From Bacteroidota bacterium (GTDB lineage Bacteria; Bacteroidota; Bacteroidia; Chitinophagales; Saprospiraceae): a stretch of 64,000 nucleotides of DNA. The position numbers and the translations under genes are program-made. The stretch is taken from assembly GCA_024642705.1 (NCBI GenBank), contig JAHEAQ010000012.1, positions 1-64,000 of the forward strand, in the 5' to 3' direction. Position 1 is the first letter of the stretch. Every line of letters starts with the position of its first letter. The notes under the pieces were generated by a model. It was not told the DNA's origin, ran no database searches, and worked only from the letters and a program-made list of their open reading frames with translations. Shown in pieces: positions 26,228 to 35,575 of this stretch.

Positions 26228-28054
26228 ATGGACGCGACATCACAAGAAGAAATAATTCAAATATATCATGATCGAATATTTCATTTCTCTCAAGAATTAG
26301 CAGTTAATAAAAAAAGAAGCCTGCATTATTCTTTAATGCGGTTGGCAACCATAATTATTGCTATTCCTTTTATTTATTTGGCTACAAAATTTGGCTTATT
26401 GGCAGTGATTGCTAGCTTGATAATAGTTATAATTATATTCGTATTTGCAGTTTTGCGGCAACAGCAATATGATAAAAAAACGATTGAAAATCAATTGCTG
26501 ATAGCAATCAATGAAAATGAAATTCAAAGCATTCTTCAATTAAAGAATGATTATTATAACGGAGAACAGTTCAAAGAATCACATCATTTTTATACTGATG
26601 ATTTAGATATTTTTGGAAACAATAGCATTTTTGGTTTGATTAATCGGAGCAAAACCTTTAATGGCACACATCAATTGGCAACCTATTTTCTTGAACTCCC
26701 AGAAATAAATTCCGTTGAAGAAAGACAATTAGCTATTCAGGAATTAGAATCGAAATTAGATTGGAGGCAAAATTTTTCAAGCTCATTATTTAATATTGAG
26801 GGAGGTCACCAAAGAGATTTAGCAAAAGAAATAGACGAAGAATTAAAAATCGATTTATCCTTTGCAAAAGGTAAATTTTTAACCATATTCATAAAAGCAC
26901 TTCCATATTTATGGATGGTAATATTTGGCTTGTATTTTTTCGATATTGCTTTAGCAAATACAATAGCCGGAGCATTGTTTATTGCAAACCTTTTGATCAC
27001 CATGCGTAAATCGAGTGAGGTCACCGCCGTCCAAGCCCATCTTTCCTATGCTAGCAATATGCTGAAAAGTTATTCTGAAGCACTAAAAATAATCTTTAGC
27101 GAAAATTGGAATTCTAAATTAATTCAGCAGAAATCAGAATTTTATAAAAGTCCAGATAATAGCAATGGCACTGTTTCCATGCTAAAAATATTAAGTGGCA
27201 TTATTGATCACTTGGACTATAGGTTGAATTTTATCCCAGCAATAATTCTAAATGGTCTTTTTCTTTGGGATTTTAGGGTTATCAACCGCTTGTCAAATTG
27301 GAAATCAATATACGATGGACAATTGATCAAATTGTTTGATTTTATAGGAACTATGGAATCTCTTAATTCACTGGCAAGTTGGTCATATAATAACCCACAA
27401 TACGTTTATACCAAATTTCATGAAGTATATTTTTCACTTGAAGCAACTGAAATACAACATCCTTTGATTCCGAAGCCAATCAATGTTGCTAATAATTTCA
27501 ATATTAAAAAATCCAACCACTTGAGTATCATCACAGGATCAAATATGTCAGGGAAAAGTACTTTACTCAGAACTTTAGGAATAAATACAATTCTAGCTTA
27601 TACTGGCGGAAGAGTCGCAGCAAAAAGTTTTTCCATTCCTATTGTTCAATTGATAAGTTACATGCGAATAAAAGACATTCTTGAAGAAAGTGTTTCCACA
27701 TTTAAGGCAGAATTAAATCGCATTGACATGATTTTAAAAATGTTAAAAAGTGGCACAAAATGCTTTATCTTAATTGATGAAATGTTAAGAGGTACCAATA
27801 GTGTGGATAAACTTACAGGATCAATTGGAATTGCTAAAAGGTTACTCGCTGAAAATACATATGCAATGATTGCCACACATGATATTAAATTGGCAGAATT
27901 GAGCTCCGAATACCCTGAAAGTATAGCAAATTATTTTTTCGATATTGACTATGCAGATGGTGACTTAATTTTTGATTTCAAAGTTAAAGAAGGCATCTGT
28001 AAAAACTTCAATGCGTCGTTTCTTCTGAAACAACTAGGAATTGACATGCCATAA
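26228..28054 (+). CDS. Membrane-anchored MutS-like ATPase
   Basis: 608 residues. Two hydrophobic segments lie near the N-terminus (about 38-75), two more at about 218-260 and a weaker one at about 335. The C-terminal 180 residues are a MutS-type ATPase: Walker A G437-SNMSGKST445, the Walker B region CFILIDEMLRGTNS, and the ATHD switch histidine. Between them is a helical region like the MutS lever/core, but there is no mismatch-recognition domain I. It is therefore not the mismatch repair MutS but one of the membrane MutS homologues frequent in Bacteroidota, of unknown function. It stands alone, with nothing DNA-repair-like nearby apart from a Pif1-like helicase 700 bases downstream on the other strand. 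Confidence 0.8.
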   Translation: MDATSQEEIIQIYHDRIFHFSQELAVNKKRSLHYSLMRLATIIIAIPFIYLATKFGLLAVIASLIIVIIIFVFAVLRQQQYDKKTIENQLLIAINENEIQSILQLKNDYYNGEQFKESHHFYTDDLDIFGNNSIFGLINRSKTFNGTHQLATYFLELPEINSVEERQLAIQELESKLDWRQNFSSSLFNIEGGHQRDLAKEIDEELKIDLSFAKGKFLTIFIKALPYLWMVIFGLYFFDIALANTIAGALFIANLLITMRKSSEVTAVQAHLSYASNMLKSYSEALKIIFSENWNSKLIQQKSEFYKSPDNSNGTVSMLKILSGIIDHLDYRLNFIPAIILNGLFLWDFRVINRLSNWKSIYDGQLIKLFDFIGTMESLNSLASWSYNNPQYVYTKFHEVYFSLEATEIQHPLIPKPINVANNFNIKKSNHLSIITGSNMSGKSTLLRTLGINTILAYTGGRVAAKSFSIPIVQLISYMRIKDILEESVSTFKAELNRIDMILKMLKSGTKCFILIDEMLRGTNSVDKLTGSIGIAKRLLAENTYAMIATHDIKLAELSSEYPESIANYFFDIDYADGDLIFDFKVKEGICKNFNASFLLKQLGIDMP

Positions 28055-28396
28055 TTACCATTCATAATTGTCAATTCAAATTTCACTTCCAATTATTGAT
28101 GCAAATTCCAACTTATTATTTACTTTTTTTGAATTAAATTTAAGAATTCAATCATGGGTGTGAAATCAATATTTTTTAAGGAATTTATTGCATTTCTTTT
28201 GTCGTCTTAAAAGTTTGTACATGTTGCAAATACTAATATAAACTTGAACAATTTATAATCCAACCTAAAAGAGGTTACGAATAGTTAATTATTATTTATA
28301 GTTAACTCGTTCATTATAATATACTTATCAGATTTTATAATAATTTGATATTTTATTTTATTATGATTTTATAATTGCGAACCAAAATAGAAACTA
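28055..28396. other. AT-rich gap before the IS remnant
   Basis: About 340 bases with no open frame over 20 codons, no hairpin of note and no shared repeat. It may include decayed upstream parts of the IS element whose 3' end lies just downstream, but no transposase motif was readable in it. Confidence 0.35.
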
Positions 28397-28669
28397 ATGA
28401 AGTATCTTGAAAAATCAAAAAGTGCCCATCATATTTTTCAATGTTTAAAACATGGAGAAAATTATGATACTGGTGGGACTTCAAAATCAGGATCTCACTT
28501 AACGAAAAGTTTAATCAAGGACAGTATCCAGACATATAACACCGAAAGGCCACATTTATCATGTCATATGAAAACACCAGAATATATGCACGGACAATCT
28601 AAGATAAAAATCAAAACCTACAGGAGAAAAAAACGAATAGAGGATTTAAATCCAATACTCGTTTTTTAG
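28397..28669 (+). pseudogene. IS3-type transposase C-terminal remnant
   Basis: The 90-codon frame ends in the typical C-terminus of IS3-family OrfB integrases: DSIQTYNTERPHLSCHMKTP, the YNxxRPHxxLxxxTP motif. The DDE catalytic residues that should lie upstream are missing, and the first 40 codons do not match the family. It is a fossil. No terminal inverted repeats were found around it. Confidence 0.7.
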
Positions 28670-28738
28670 GTATATTTATTTTATAAAACCCGTAACGCTA
28701 TTTTAGGACGATACACTTGAATGAAAATTTTGAAAACT

Positions 28739-30919
28739 TTAATTTCTTAGATTTCCCTTTTCTAAGTTAGATTGGTAATGCGCTAAAACAAATTTCAATT
28801 CAGAATAATTGGTTCCAAATGGAATTGCTTTTTTCAATTCTCCCAATTTCAAATCTTTACTGTTTATGTAATATGGTAGCATGGTCTTGACTTTAGCCAT
28901 ATCCATTAGCTCAGAAATTTGAATTTTATCTTTTAATACCCACTTCGCTAAATGACTTTCAACTGTACTAATCGCCATTGATCTTAATTCGGAAATCTCT
29001 TGAATATTTTTGCCTTCCTTAAATAAATTAAGTGTGATTAGGAATGTATCCCCTTTAGAAGCCTTCGCCTTTTTGGTATTTATATTTGTTTTTGGTAAAT
29101 CATTTAGCTGATATTTATCCTCATTCCAAATTGGGTTCTCCAGAAAATCTGCAGCATACAACACATTTAATTTTCCCCACAAGCTACTCAATAAATCTTC
29201 TGAAGCACCTAAATAAGCTTTTACACTCTTCTTTAGTGCAAATTCTTGAATATGAAGATGGACCGGCTTGATTGATTTTTTAAACAATTCATGAGAGAAA
29301 AAAGAAATGGCTTTTTTTGCCCTTTCTACTATTATTTTTGAATCATTTGAAGTCTCATAATTTTTAAACAATTTGTCCAATTGAGCTTGAAAAGATTTCG
29401 ACACATTATCTAAATTCTTCAAAGTTTGACTCAAATTCATAGAAAGTAACATTGCCTTAGATTTTTCAGGAATATCTTTTTTGTCTAAAACCACTTTCCA
29501 ATCCTCCAAATCATCAAGGAGGTATCCAAAATTGAAGGCTGATTTTAATTTTTTCCTTGAATAAAGATTTTTTGCAAGTTGCAAACCCTCTGCAATAACT
29601 TCAGCATCAGGTGCATTTTGATAAAATGCTTTGACTTCTGAATTTACAGAAACACTTCTAGGCGAAACTTTTGATTTCAATACCATACCTTTCAGATTGG
29701 TGCATCTACTCAATGCCACATAAGTTTGTCCCATAGCAAAAGCATCCTCAACATCAATCACAGCTTTATCAAAAGTCAATCCTTGGCTTTTATGGATGGT
29801 AATCGCCCACGCCAATCTTACTGGATATTGCTTGAATGAACCTACAATTTCTTGGGATATTTCATTTGTTGTTTTGTCGATGGTGTACACTTTATTTTCC
29901 CATATTTCTTTTTTTAAAAAATAGGTTCCGTTATCATCTAAAAATTCCACTTTAATATCATCATTATTAATTTTTTGAACTTTTGCCAATTTACCATTGA
30001 AATAGGCACCTTCCTCAGTATCATTTCTTAGAAACATAATTTGTGCGCCTTCTTTTAAAGTAAGAACTTCGTCAGCAGGATAGGAAGATTCCGAAAAACT
30101 ACCTGTTAATTCTGCCTTAAATTTATGAGCCCTTGATTCAAGGCTATTCAAAGCTTTTAGATTAACATCATCCGCTTTATAATTATGCGTAGTGAGGATA
30201 ATGCTCTCATTGTTAATTGCCGTAAAATCAGGATCATATCTTTCATTTAAAAGATCTAATGATTCACTTTCAGGATTTCCATTTCTGATGCTGTTCAAAA
30301 TATGGATAAAAGTTTCTTCCTCTTGTCGATAAACTTTTTTCAGTTCAATAATTAAAGGTTTGGTTTCATTCCAGATCATTGAATGATAGAAATAAGGACT
30401 TTTATAATAATTACGTAAAACACTCCAGTCCTCATCTCTTGCAATCGGTGACAATTGAAATAGGTCGCCAATAACAACCAATTGAACGCCTCCAAAGGGC
30501 ATTTGATTTTTCCTTGTATATTTCAACGCATAATCAATAGCATCAAGCATGTCTGCTCGCACCATGCTGATCTCATCTATGATAAGCATTTCAAGCTCTT
30601 GTATGATTTTTCTTTTTTCAGTCCGATATCGTAAATGATTTTTTAATAATGCTTTATTAGTTGCGGAATTAATATCAACTCTGTCAAAAGTTGGTACAAA
30701 AATCTTAAGTGGAAATCCAAACATAGAATGAATGGTACTTCCTCCTGCGTTAATAGCCGCAACCCCTGTTGGTGCAACCACTGCTATGTTTTTCTTGCTT
30801 TCCTTTATAATTTTCTTGAGCAATGTGGTTTTTCCAGTTCCTGCTTTACCTGTAAGAAAGAAAGATTGAGAAGTATGCATAGCATATTCTTCTGCAAGTT
30901 TGGCATCAATATTTGTCAT
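28739..30919 (-). CDS. Pif1-like superfamily 1B helicase with C-terminal HTH domain
   Basis: 726 residues. The N-terminal AAA/SF1 core has Walker A GKAGTGKTT (24-32), APTGVAAINAGGSTIHSMF (motif Ia), LIIDEISMV (Walker B), GDLFQLSP (motif III), and the C-terminal helicase motif AWAITIHKSQGLTFDKAVID with VALSRCTNLKGM. This is the Pif1/RecD2 arrangement. The end of the protein (about 620-680) has an HTH_40-like segment ITLNLFKEGKNIQEISELR followed by MAISTVESHLAKW. Helicases of this type resolve DNA structures 5' to 3'. It is monocistronic, divergent from the pirin gene. Confidence 0.88.
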   Translation of the reverse strand: MTNIDAKLAEEYAMHTSQSFFLTGKAGTGKTTLLKKIIKESKKNIAVVAPTGVAAINAGGSTIHSMFGFPLKIFVPTFDRVDINSATNKALLKNHLRYRTEKRKIIQELEMLIIDEISMVRADMLDAIDYALKYTRKNQMPFGGVQLVVIGDLFQLSPIARDEDWSVLRNYYKSPYFYHSMIWNETKPLIIELKKVYRQEEETFIHILNSIRNGNPESESLDLLNERYDPDFTAINNESIILTTHNYKADDVNLKALNSLESRAHKFKAELTGSFSESSYPADEVLTLKEGAQIMFLRNDTEEGAYFNGKLAKVQKINNDDIKVEFLDDNGTYFLKKEIWENKVYTIDKTTNEISQEIVGSFKQYPVRLAWAITIHKSQGLTFDKAVIDVEDAFAMGQTYVALSRCTNLKGMVLKSKVSPRSVSVNSEVKAFYQNAPDAEVIAEGLQLAKNLYSRKKLKSAFNFGYLLDDLEDWKVVLDKKDIPEKSKAMLLSMNLSQTLKNLDNVSKSFQAQLDKLFKNYETSNDSKIIVERAKKAISFFSHELFKKSIKPVHLHIQEFALKKSVKAYLGASEDLLSSLWGKLNVLYAADFLENPIWNEDKYQLNDLPKTNINTKKAKASKGDTFLITLNLFKEGKNIQEISELRSMAISTVESHLAKWVLKDKIQISELMDMAKVKTMLPYYINSKDLKLGELKKAIPFGTNYSELKFVLAHYQSNLEKGNLRN

Positions 30920-31219
30920 AAGCGAAAATTACTATTTTAAAATCAATTAGGGCAATTTCAATTTATTTAGCTAGAAACTAAATTGAAAATTCTTCCATTA
31001 AGTATTAGTGTTTTTTTAATACCTTTTTGTTCCACTTTTTTTAATATATTTTTAAAATTTCTTGTTAACTTTTTTATATGTAATTGATTATCAATATGAT
31101 GTTCCTCGCAAAAAACTCAACTAAAATTACATGCAAAGCAAAAAAATAACTTTTAATTGATGCAAAAACTGTATTCTTTGACTATTGAACAACCTAACAA
31201 GATTAATTGTTAATGAGTT
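30920..31219. other. 300-base divergent intergenic region
   Basis: Spacer between the helicase (minus) and pirin (plus) genes. AT-rich with poly-T tracts; no open frame or strong hairpin. Promoters are expected but could not be placed. Confidence 0.35.
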
Positions 31220-32098
31220 ATGAGCTCAAAAAAAGTAAAATATCTCCTTCCTGCTAAATCCATTGATATGGGCGGATTTCCAATAAAGCAAGCACTTCCA
31301 ACCCAAAAAGTATCTCAAATTGATCCATTTTTATTATTGCATCATGGAAGAGCAAAGTTCAGCAACAATAGACCTGCGAGACAACAGGGTATTGGTCCTC
31401 ATCCACACCGAGGATTCTCTCCAGTAACATTTGTTATTGATGGTGAAGTTCACCATAGAGATAGCCGAGGAAACAGTCAGATTGCAAAAAAAGGTGAAGT
31501 CCAATGGATGCATGCAGGGGCAGGAATAATTCATAGTGAAAGACCATCTCAAGATTTGGCCGAAAGAAAAGGACGCCAAGAAATTGTTCAGATTTGGGTC
31601 AATTCTCCAGCAAAAAGCAAAATGAAGATACCAAAATATACGCATTTGGGAATTAAAGATATGCCAATCATAACTTCTCAAGACGGTAAAGTTAGTATGA
31701 AAATAGTAGCTGGAAATTATAAAAATGAGGATGGAAAAATAACAACAGAAAGCCCATTACTTATACTTTGGGGAAATGCTAAAAGTAGTAGTGTTGAAAA
31801 TTTGCAAATACCAGAAGGGTTCAATTCGTCAATTTATGTGGTAAAAGGTCAGATTAAAATTGAAAAATATGGCATTGTAGATGCTGAAAACTTAGTATTA
31901 TTTGAAAATGAAGCAAATGAAATTCAGTTAACTTTTGATATGGACACTGATTTTATTTTACTTGCAGGAGAACCAATAAATGAAGAAATTAGTCAATCTG
32001 GACCATATGTTATGAATACGCAAACAGAACTTATGATTGCCATGCGAGATTATCAAATGGGAAAAATGGGGATATTGATTGAAGATGAAATGGGTTGA
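31220..32098 (+). CDS. Pirin-family cupin protein
   Basis: 292 residues with no signal peptide. The N-terminal cupin holds the pirin metal-binding set: HPHRGFSPVTFVIDGEVHHRDS (His residues near 58-80) and QWMHAGAGIIHSE. The second cupin (about 180-250) is less conserved. Bacterial pirins are Fe-dependent proteins, some with quercetin 2,3-dioxygenase activity and some regulatory. Alone on the strand; downstream is the repeat element described separately. Confidence 0.9.
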   Translation: MSSKKVKYLLPAKSIDMGGFPIKQALPTQKVSQIDPFLLLHHGRAKFSNNRPARQQGIGPHPHRGFSPVTFVIDGEVHHRDSRGNSQIAKKGEVQWMHAGAGIIHSERPSQDLAERKGRQEIVQIWVNSPAKSKMKIPKYTHLGIKDMPIITSQDGKVSMKIVAGNYKNEDGKITTESPLLILWGNAKSSSVENLQIPEGFNSSIYVVKGQIKIEKYGIVDAENLVLFENEANEIQLTFDMDTDFILLAGEPINEEISQSGPYVMNTQTELMIAMRDYQMGKMGILIEDEMG

Positions 32099-32135
32099 AA
32101 AAAATGATATCTAATTATAAATGCTATAAATTAAA

Positions 32136-32342
32136 GAAGTGATTTAACCCGCATTATTCATTGGGGCTTCGCAATGAGACTTGAAATGACAATAAAATAT
32201 GCAGTTTTGGGACTAAATCATAGTTACCACTATGGTGCATGACCAAAACTTAGTGCAGCGGTATATTTTGCAGTCATTTCCAGTAGAAATAGAATGTCTA
32301 ATGCATAATGCGGGTTTAATATTCCATTCTTAAATCACTTCA
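32136..32342. repeat. MITE-like imperfect inverted-repeat element (copy A)
   Basis: The ends mirror each other: GAAGTGATTT then AACCCGCATTATTCAT at 32136-32161, and on the opposite strand GAAGTGATTT then AACCCGCATTATGCAT from 32342 inward, with 15-16 extra bases on that arm. Pairing continues weakly inward (GAAATGAC on both arms) to a CATAG/CTATG hairpin near 32220-32236. An 81-base part (32239-32319) occurs again at 43376-43456 in the other orientation. No protein is encoded. A non-autonomous transposable element or a structured repeat is the best reading. Confidence 0.6.
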
Positions 32343-32366
32343 ATTATAGTTAAGGTTATAATGGAG

Positions 32367-33086
32367 TTATAACGATTTTACTTTCCCAGACCCAACACTA
32401 GAGCTATTAACATTCGGATTACCTTTGTATCTTACATTTCCACTTCCTGCAATTGAAACTTTTAGATCCCCACTAACATCTATCGATACATCACCTGATC
32501 CAGCAGTGCTAACTTTACAATCGACAGTTTTTAAATTTTCTGCATTTACATTTCCAGACCCACCAATACTTATTTTAATATTTTCAGCTTCACCTTTTAA
32601 AGTTATATTTCCAGAGCCACCAATACTTGATGAAATTTCATTAGCCTCCACGTCAAGTTCAATATTTCCTGACCCGCCAATCGATAATTTAAGATCTTGG
32701 AGATCTGAAAATTTTTCTTTTCCCAAAATAGCTCCTGAGCCTCCTAAAGACAAAGCATCCAATTTAGTTATGGTGATAAATATATCTACACTTTCATAAT
32801 TTTGATATTTATGACCATCTTTAAATTTGATATTCCAGCTTCCATTCTTTGCCTCTTTTTCAATATTGTCGATAATATCTTTTTGGCCTTTTATTTCAAT
32901 TTTTTGTTTAGATCCTGGAGTTAAGTACACTGTTGCAGAGATTCCCAGACCAACAGAAGAAATATCGCTCATGGTGATGGTTTCTGTAACAACATTACCT
33001 TGAGCTGTCATTGTTTGCAAATTCCCAAATTGGAAATAATAGAATGCAGAAGCAATAATTGCTAAAATTATAGATGATTTATTCAT
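32367..33086 (-). CDS. Exported head-GIN-domain (DUF2807) beta-helix protein
   Basis: 239 residues with a signal peptide (1-29, ending MTAQ). The body is a right-handed beta-helix built of repeating turns of the GGSGN(I/V) type: LGGSGAIL, IGGSGNIEL, IGGSGNITL, IGGSGNVNA, TAGSGDVSI, IAGSGNVRY. This fits PF10988. Such proteins are abundant in Bacteroidota; the function is unknown, with an adhesive or surface role proposed. It follows the small methyltransferase on the same strand after 186 bases, too far to be sure of an operon. Confidence 0.88.
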   Translation of the reverse strand: MNKSSIILAIIASAFYYFQFGNLQTMTAQGNVVTETITMSDISSVGLGISATVYLTPGSKQKIEIKGQKDIIDNIEKEAKNGSWNIKFKDGHKYQNYESVDIFITITKLDALSLGGSGAILGKEKFSDLQDLKLSIGGSGNIELDVEANEISSSIGGSGNITLKGEAENIKISIGGSGNVNAENLKTVDCKVSTAGSGDVSIDVSGDLKVSIAGSGNVRYKGNPNVNSSSVGSGKVKSL

Positions 33087-33272
33087 TTTGTTTTATTTAA
33101 TTGTTATTTAATTTTGTCCATCTCGAAATGTAAATAAAGAGGACTTAGTAAGAGACCTTCAAAAAATTTAAAGGTTGCATATTGGTTGGCAATTAAATAA
33201 TAAGTTGAACTAAGGAATTTTAAAAAATACAGTTACTGTATATGATGAAAGCAAAAAACAAAATAAAAATAT

Positions 33273-33827
33273 TTATTTATTGGAACATTGGTAGACGAAA
33301 GCTGGAGGGAGGTTTCTCAATGTAAAGTCAGTATTTATATTGCCAAAATTAGCTTTTAGCATTTTTAATTTCCCAATACTATATTGATATTGAACAAAAC
33401 AGCCATTTGAATTTAGATGATCTTTTACCATTCCTAACAAATATGAAGTTTGTTCATCTCCTAACAATGATAATGGCAAACTAGAAATTATGATATCTGG
33501 TTGTATTTCAGAAATATTATCTATTGTTTCAATGAAGTCAAGTGCAGATTTTTGAACAAGGTGTAGCCTTTTATCTTGAGAAAACTTCCTCTCACAATGC
33601 TTAAAGAATTTATCGTTAATCTCAAAAGAAACTAAAATACAATCTTCATCCATCCTTTCCAATAAGGATTCTGTGATGCAACCATTACCTGCACCAAATT
33701 CCAGAATTAATTTCGCATTTTCAAAATCAAGGTCTTTTAGACAATTCCTAATTAAAAATTTAGAACTAGGTCGTATTGTGCCCGTTGTCCTAAATGAACT
33801 TATAGCTTCCCTAAAAAAAGATCTCAT
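33273..33827 (-). CDS. Small SAM-dependent methyltransferase (PmtA-like phospholipid N-methyltransferase or KsgA-like)
   Basis: 184 residues. The N-terminus FFREAISSFRTTGTIRPSSKFL is the distinctive opening of COG3963 phospholipid N-methyltransferases (a 'xxxG-x-IxPSS' segment). Motif I is LILEFGAGNGCITESLL. The catalytic-loop motif is SSLPLSLL, where COG3963 members usually show SGLPL. The end is FVQYQYS. It could methylate phosphatidylethanolamine or a small molecule; the rRNA dimethylase family shares motif I but lacks this N-terminus. No partner gene for phosphatidylcholine synthesis is present in the window. Confidence 0.7.
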   Translation of the reverse strand: MRSFFREAISSFRTTGTIRPSSKFLIRNCLKDLDFENAKLILEFGAGNGCITESLLERMDEDCILVSFEINDKFFKHCERKFSQDKRLHLVQKSALDFIETIDNISEIQPDIIISSLPLSLLGDEQTSYLLGMVKDHLNSNGCFVQYQYSIGKLKMLKANFGNINTDFTLRNLPPAFVYQCSNK

Positions 33828-34227
33828 ATTAATTTAATTTCAAAAATATGCTCCTTATATATAAAAATGCTTTCTAGGTTCTCAGATATACGAAAAAAGT
33901 GCTTAATATCATGAAAACTTTTCAAAGTTGAAAAATTGATTTTTTTTTCATCACGAATAATGCAAAACAATTTTAAAGTTTATAAGGATTACAAATGTAA
34001 CATAAAAACTTTAAGCAATTATATCAAGTAGATCATGTAATACAAAAATCAGACGAATAATTAAAAACTAAAGTAAAAAAGAGGCAATCTCAAAAAATAT
34101 AGATTTAGGTTTTATAAATTTCCTAAATTCTAATTTTTATTATCCAACCTAAATTTTACCTATCTTAATGCTTAATTACTTCAAAATAACTATTTGAAAT
34201 CGTCCTAACCCAATAAAATAATACTTT
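33828..34227. other. 400-base divergent intergenic region with a weak inverted repeat
   Basis: No open frame. TTAAAGTTT at 33973-33981 and AAACTTTAA at 34006-34014 are complementary and could form a 9-bp stem over a 24-base loop or an operator. The rest is AT-rich without recognised signals. Confidence 0.35.
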
Positions 34228-35517
34228 ATGCATGGATTTGACTATACACGCCGCAAATTCTTGAAAAATGCAAGTTTTGGAATCGCAGGATTATCAATTA
34301 TGCCATCTTTATTTGGCAAAGTTCAAGCCAGTGACCGTCTGCGGGTTGCTCACATAGGAGTGGGAGGAATGGGAAACAATCACATGCAGTGGTTTTCTGG
34401 GCTTAATGAAGTTCAAGTGGTCGCACTTTGCGATGTAGATGAGTTACATCTTGGCGAAAGTTTGAAAAAAATGGAAACCCTTCAGCCGGGATTTAAAGTA
34501 GATGGCTATAAGGATTTTAGAAAAATTCTTGAAAGAAAAGATATTGATGCCATCACATGTGCTACGCCAGATCATTGGCATGGGCAAATTGCTAGCCTAG
34601 CTTTTCAAGCAGGAAAGGATGTCTATGGAGAAAAACCGCTCTCATACGATGTAAAAGAAGGGCAACTAATGTTAAAATACCAACAACAAAACAATCGAAT
34701 TTTCCAATTAGGCACACAAATACATGCAACTGACAATTACCATAGAGTTGTAGAAATTATTCAATCAGGAGCTATAGGGAAAGTAAAAACAGTTAGACTA
34801 TGGAAGAGTGGAAGTCCTCCAGATTTAGGAAATCCAAAAAGTCAAAACCCGCCAAAAAATTTAGATTGGGATATGTGGCTTGGTCCAGCACCTTTCGTTG
34901 ATTACATGAAAGAAAAATGCCATTTTAATTATCGATACTTCTTGGATTATTCGGGAGGAATTTTTGCAGATTTTTGGTGTCATATAGCAGATGTAGCATT
35001 TTGGGCTTTGCAGCCCAAAGGGTTAAAAAGTATTTCTGCTCAAGGTGAAGAATCTGTTGGTATTGGAAATACACCAAAATGGATTAATGTAGATTACGAA
35101 TTTGAAGATTTAAACATCTTATGGACAACAGAACCTCCAAATGTTCCAGGAGCAGCAAAAAGAAGTATCGGGGCATATTTTGAAGGAGAAATGGGAACTT
35201 TAATCTGCGATTACAATTCCATGGAAATCACCATAAATGGTGAAATTTATACTGACCTTATCGAAGTGCCGAAAACAATCCTGCGCTCTCCAGGGCACCA
35301 ACAAAATTTTGTAGATGCTGTAAAATCTAGAAAATCTCCAGAATCCAATTTAAGTTATGCCCGAAATCTAACCCTTCCGATGCATTTGGGTTTAATTTCA
35401 TATCGATTAAATAGAAAATTAAACTGGGATACCTCGAATGAAAAATTTATTGATGACAAAGAGGCCAACCAACTACTATCAAGAAAAGCCCGTAAAAAAT
35501 GGGATCTTGTAAGTTAA
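34228..35517 (+). CDS. Tat-exported Gfo/Idh/MocA-family oxidoreductase, second member
   Basis: 429 residues. Twin-arginine signal YTRRKFLKNASFGIAGLSIM (R8-R9), then the Rossmann motif HIGVGGMGNNHM at about 42. The family lysine is in GEKPLSYDV, and LDWDMWLGPAP marks the 'Bacteroidota Tat' subgroup, as in the other copy at 20538-21899, from which it differs substantially in length and sequence. C-terminal motif GGIFADFWCHIADVAFW. Probably oxidises or isomerises a sugar in the periplasm using bound NAD(P). Monocistronic, convergent with the pullulanase across a good hairpin. Confidence 0.88.
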   Translation: MHGFDYTRRKFLKNASFGIAGLSIMPSLFGKVQASDRLRVAHIGVGGMGNNHMQWFSGLNEVQVVALCDVDELHLGESLKKMETLQPGFKVDGYKDFRKILERKDIDAITCATPDHWHGQIASLAFQAGKDVYGEKPLSYDVKEGQLMLKYQQQNNRIFQLGTQIHATDNYHRVVEIIQSGAIGKVKTVRLWKSGSPPDLGNPKSQNPPKNLDWDMWLGPAPFVDYMKEKCHFNYRYFLDYSGGIFADFWCHIADVAFWALQPKGLKSISAQGEESVGIGNTPKWINVDYEFEDLNILWTTEPPNVPGAAKRSIGAYFEGEMGTLICDYNSMEITINGEIYTDLIEVPKTILRSPGHQQNFVDAVKSRKSPESNLSYARNLTLPMHLGLISYRLNRKLNWDTSNEKFIDDKEANQLLSRKARKKWDLVS

Positions 35518-35537
35518 ATTCATGGATGTTTTGAAAT

Positions 35538-35575
35538 TAAATTCTTATTAATATACCAGTCTTTTTAAGAATTTA
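35538..35575. terminator. Hairpin between convergent oxidoreductase and pullulanase genes
   Basis: TAAATTCTTA (35538-35547) pairs perfectly with TAAGAATTTA (35566-35575), a 10-bp stem over an 18-base loop. It lies 21 bases after the plus-strand stop and touches the minus-strand stop, so it could end both transcripts. AT-rich stem, so the strength is uncertain. Confidence 0.5.

Noticed and set aside
26228-28054. Calling this gene mutS (mismatch repair)
   Set aside because: The mismatch-recognition domain is missing and membrane segments are present; only the ATPase is shared.
32367-33086. Tandem DNA repeats in the GIN-domain gene
   Set aside because: The GGSGN pattern is a protein beta-helix repeat with diverged codons, not a DNA repeat array or CRISPR.
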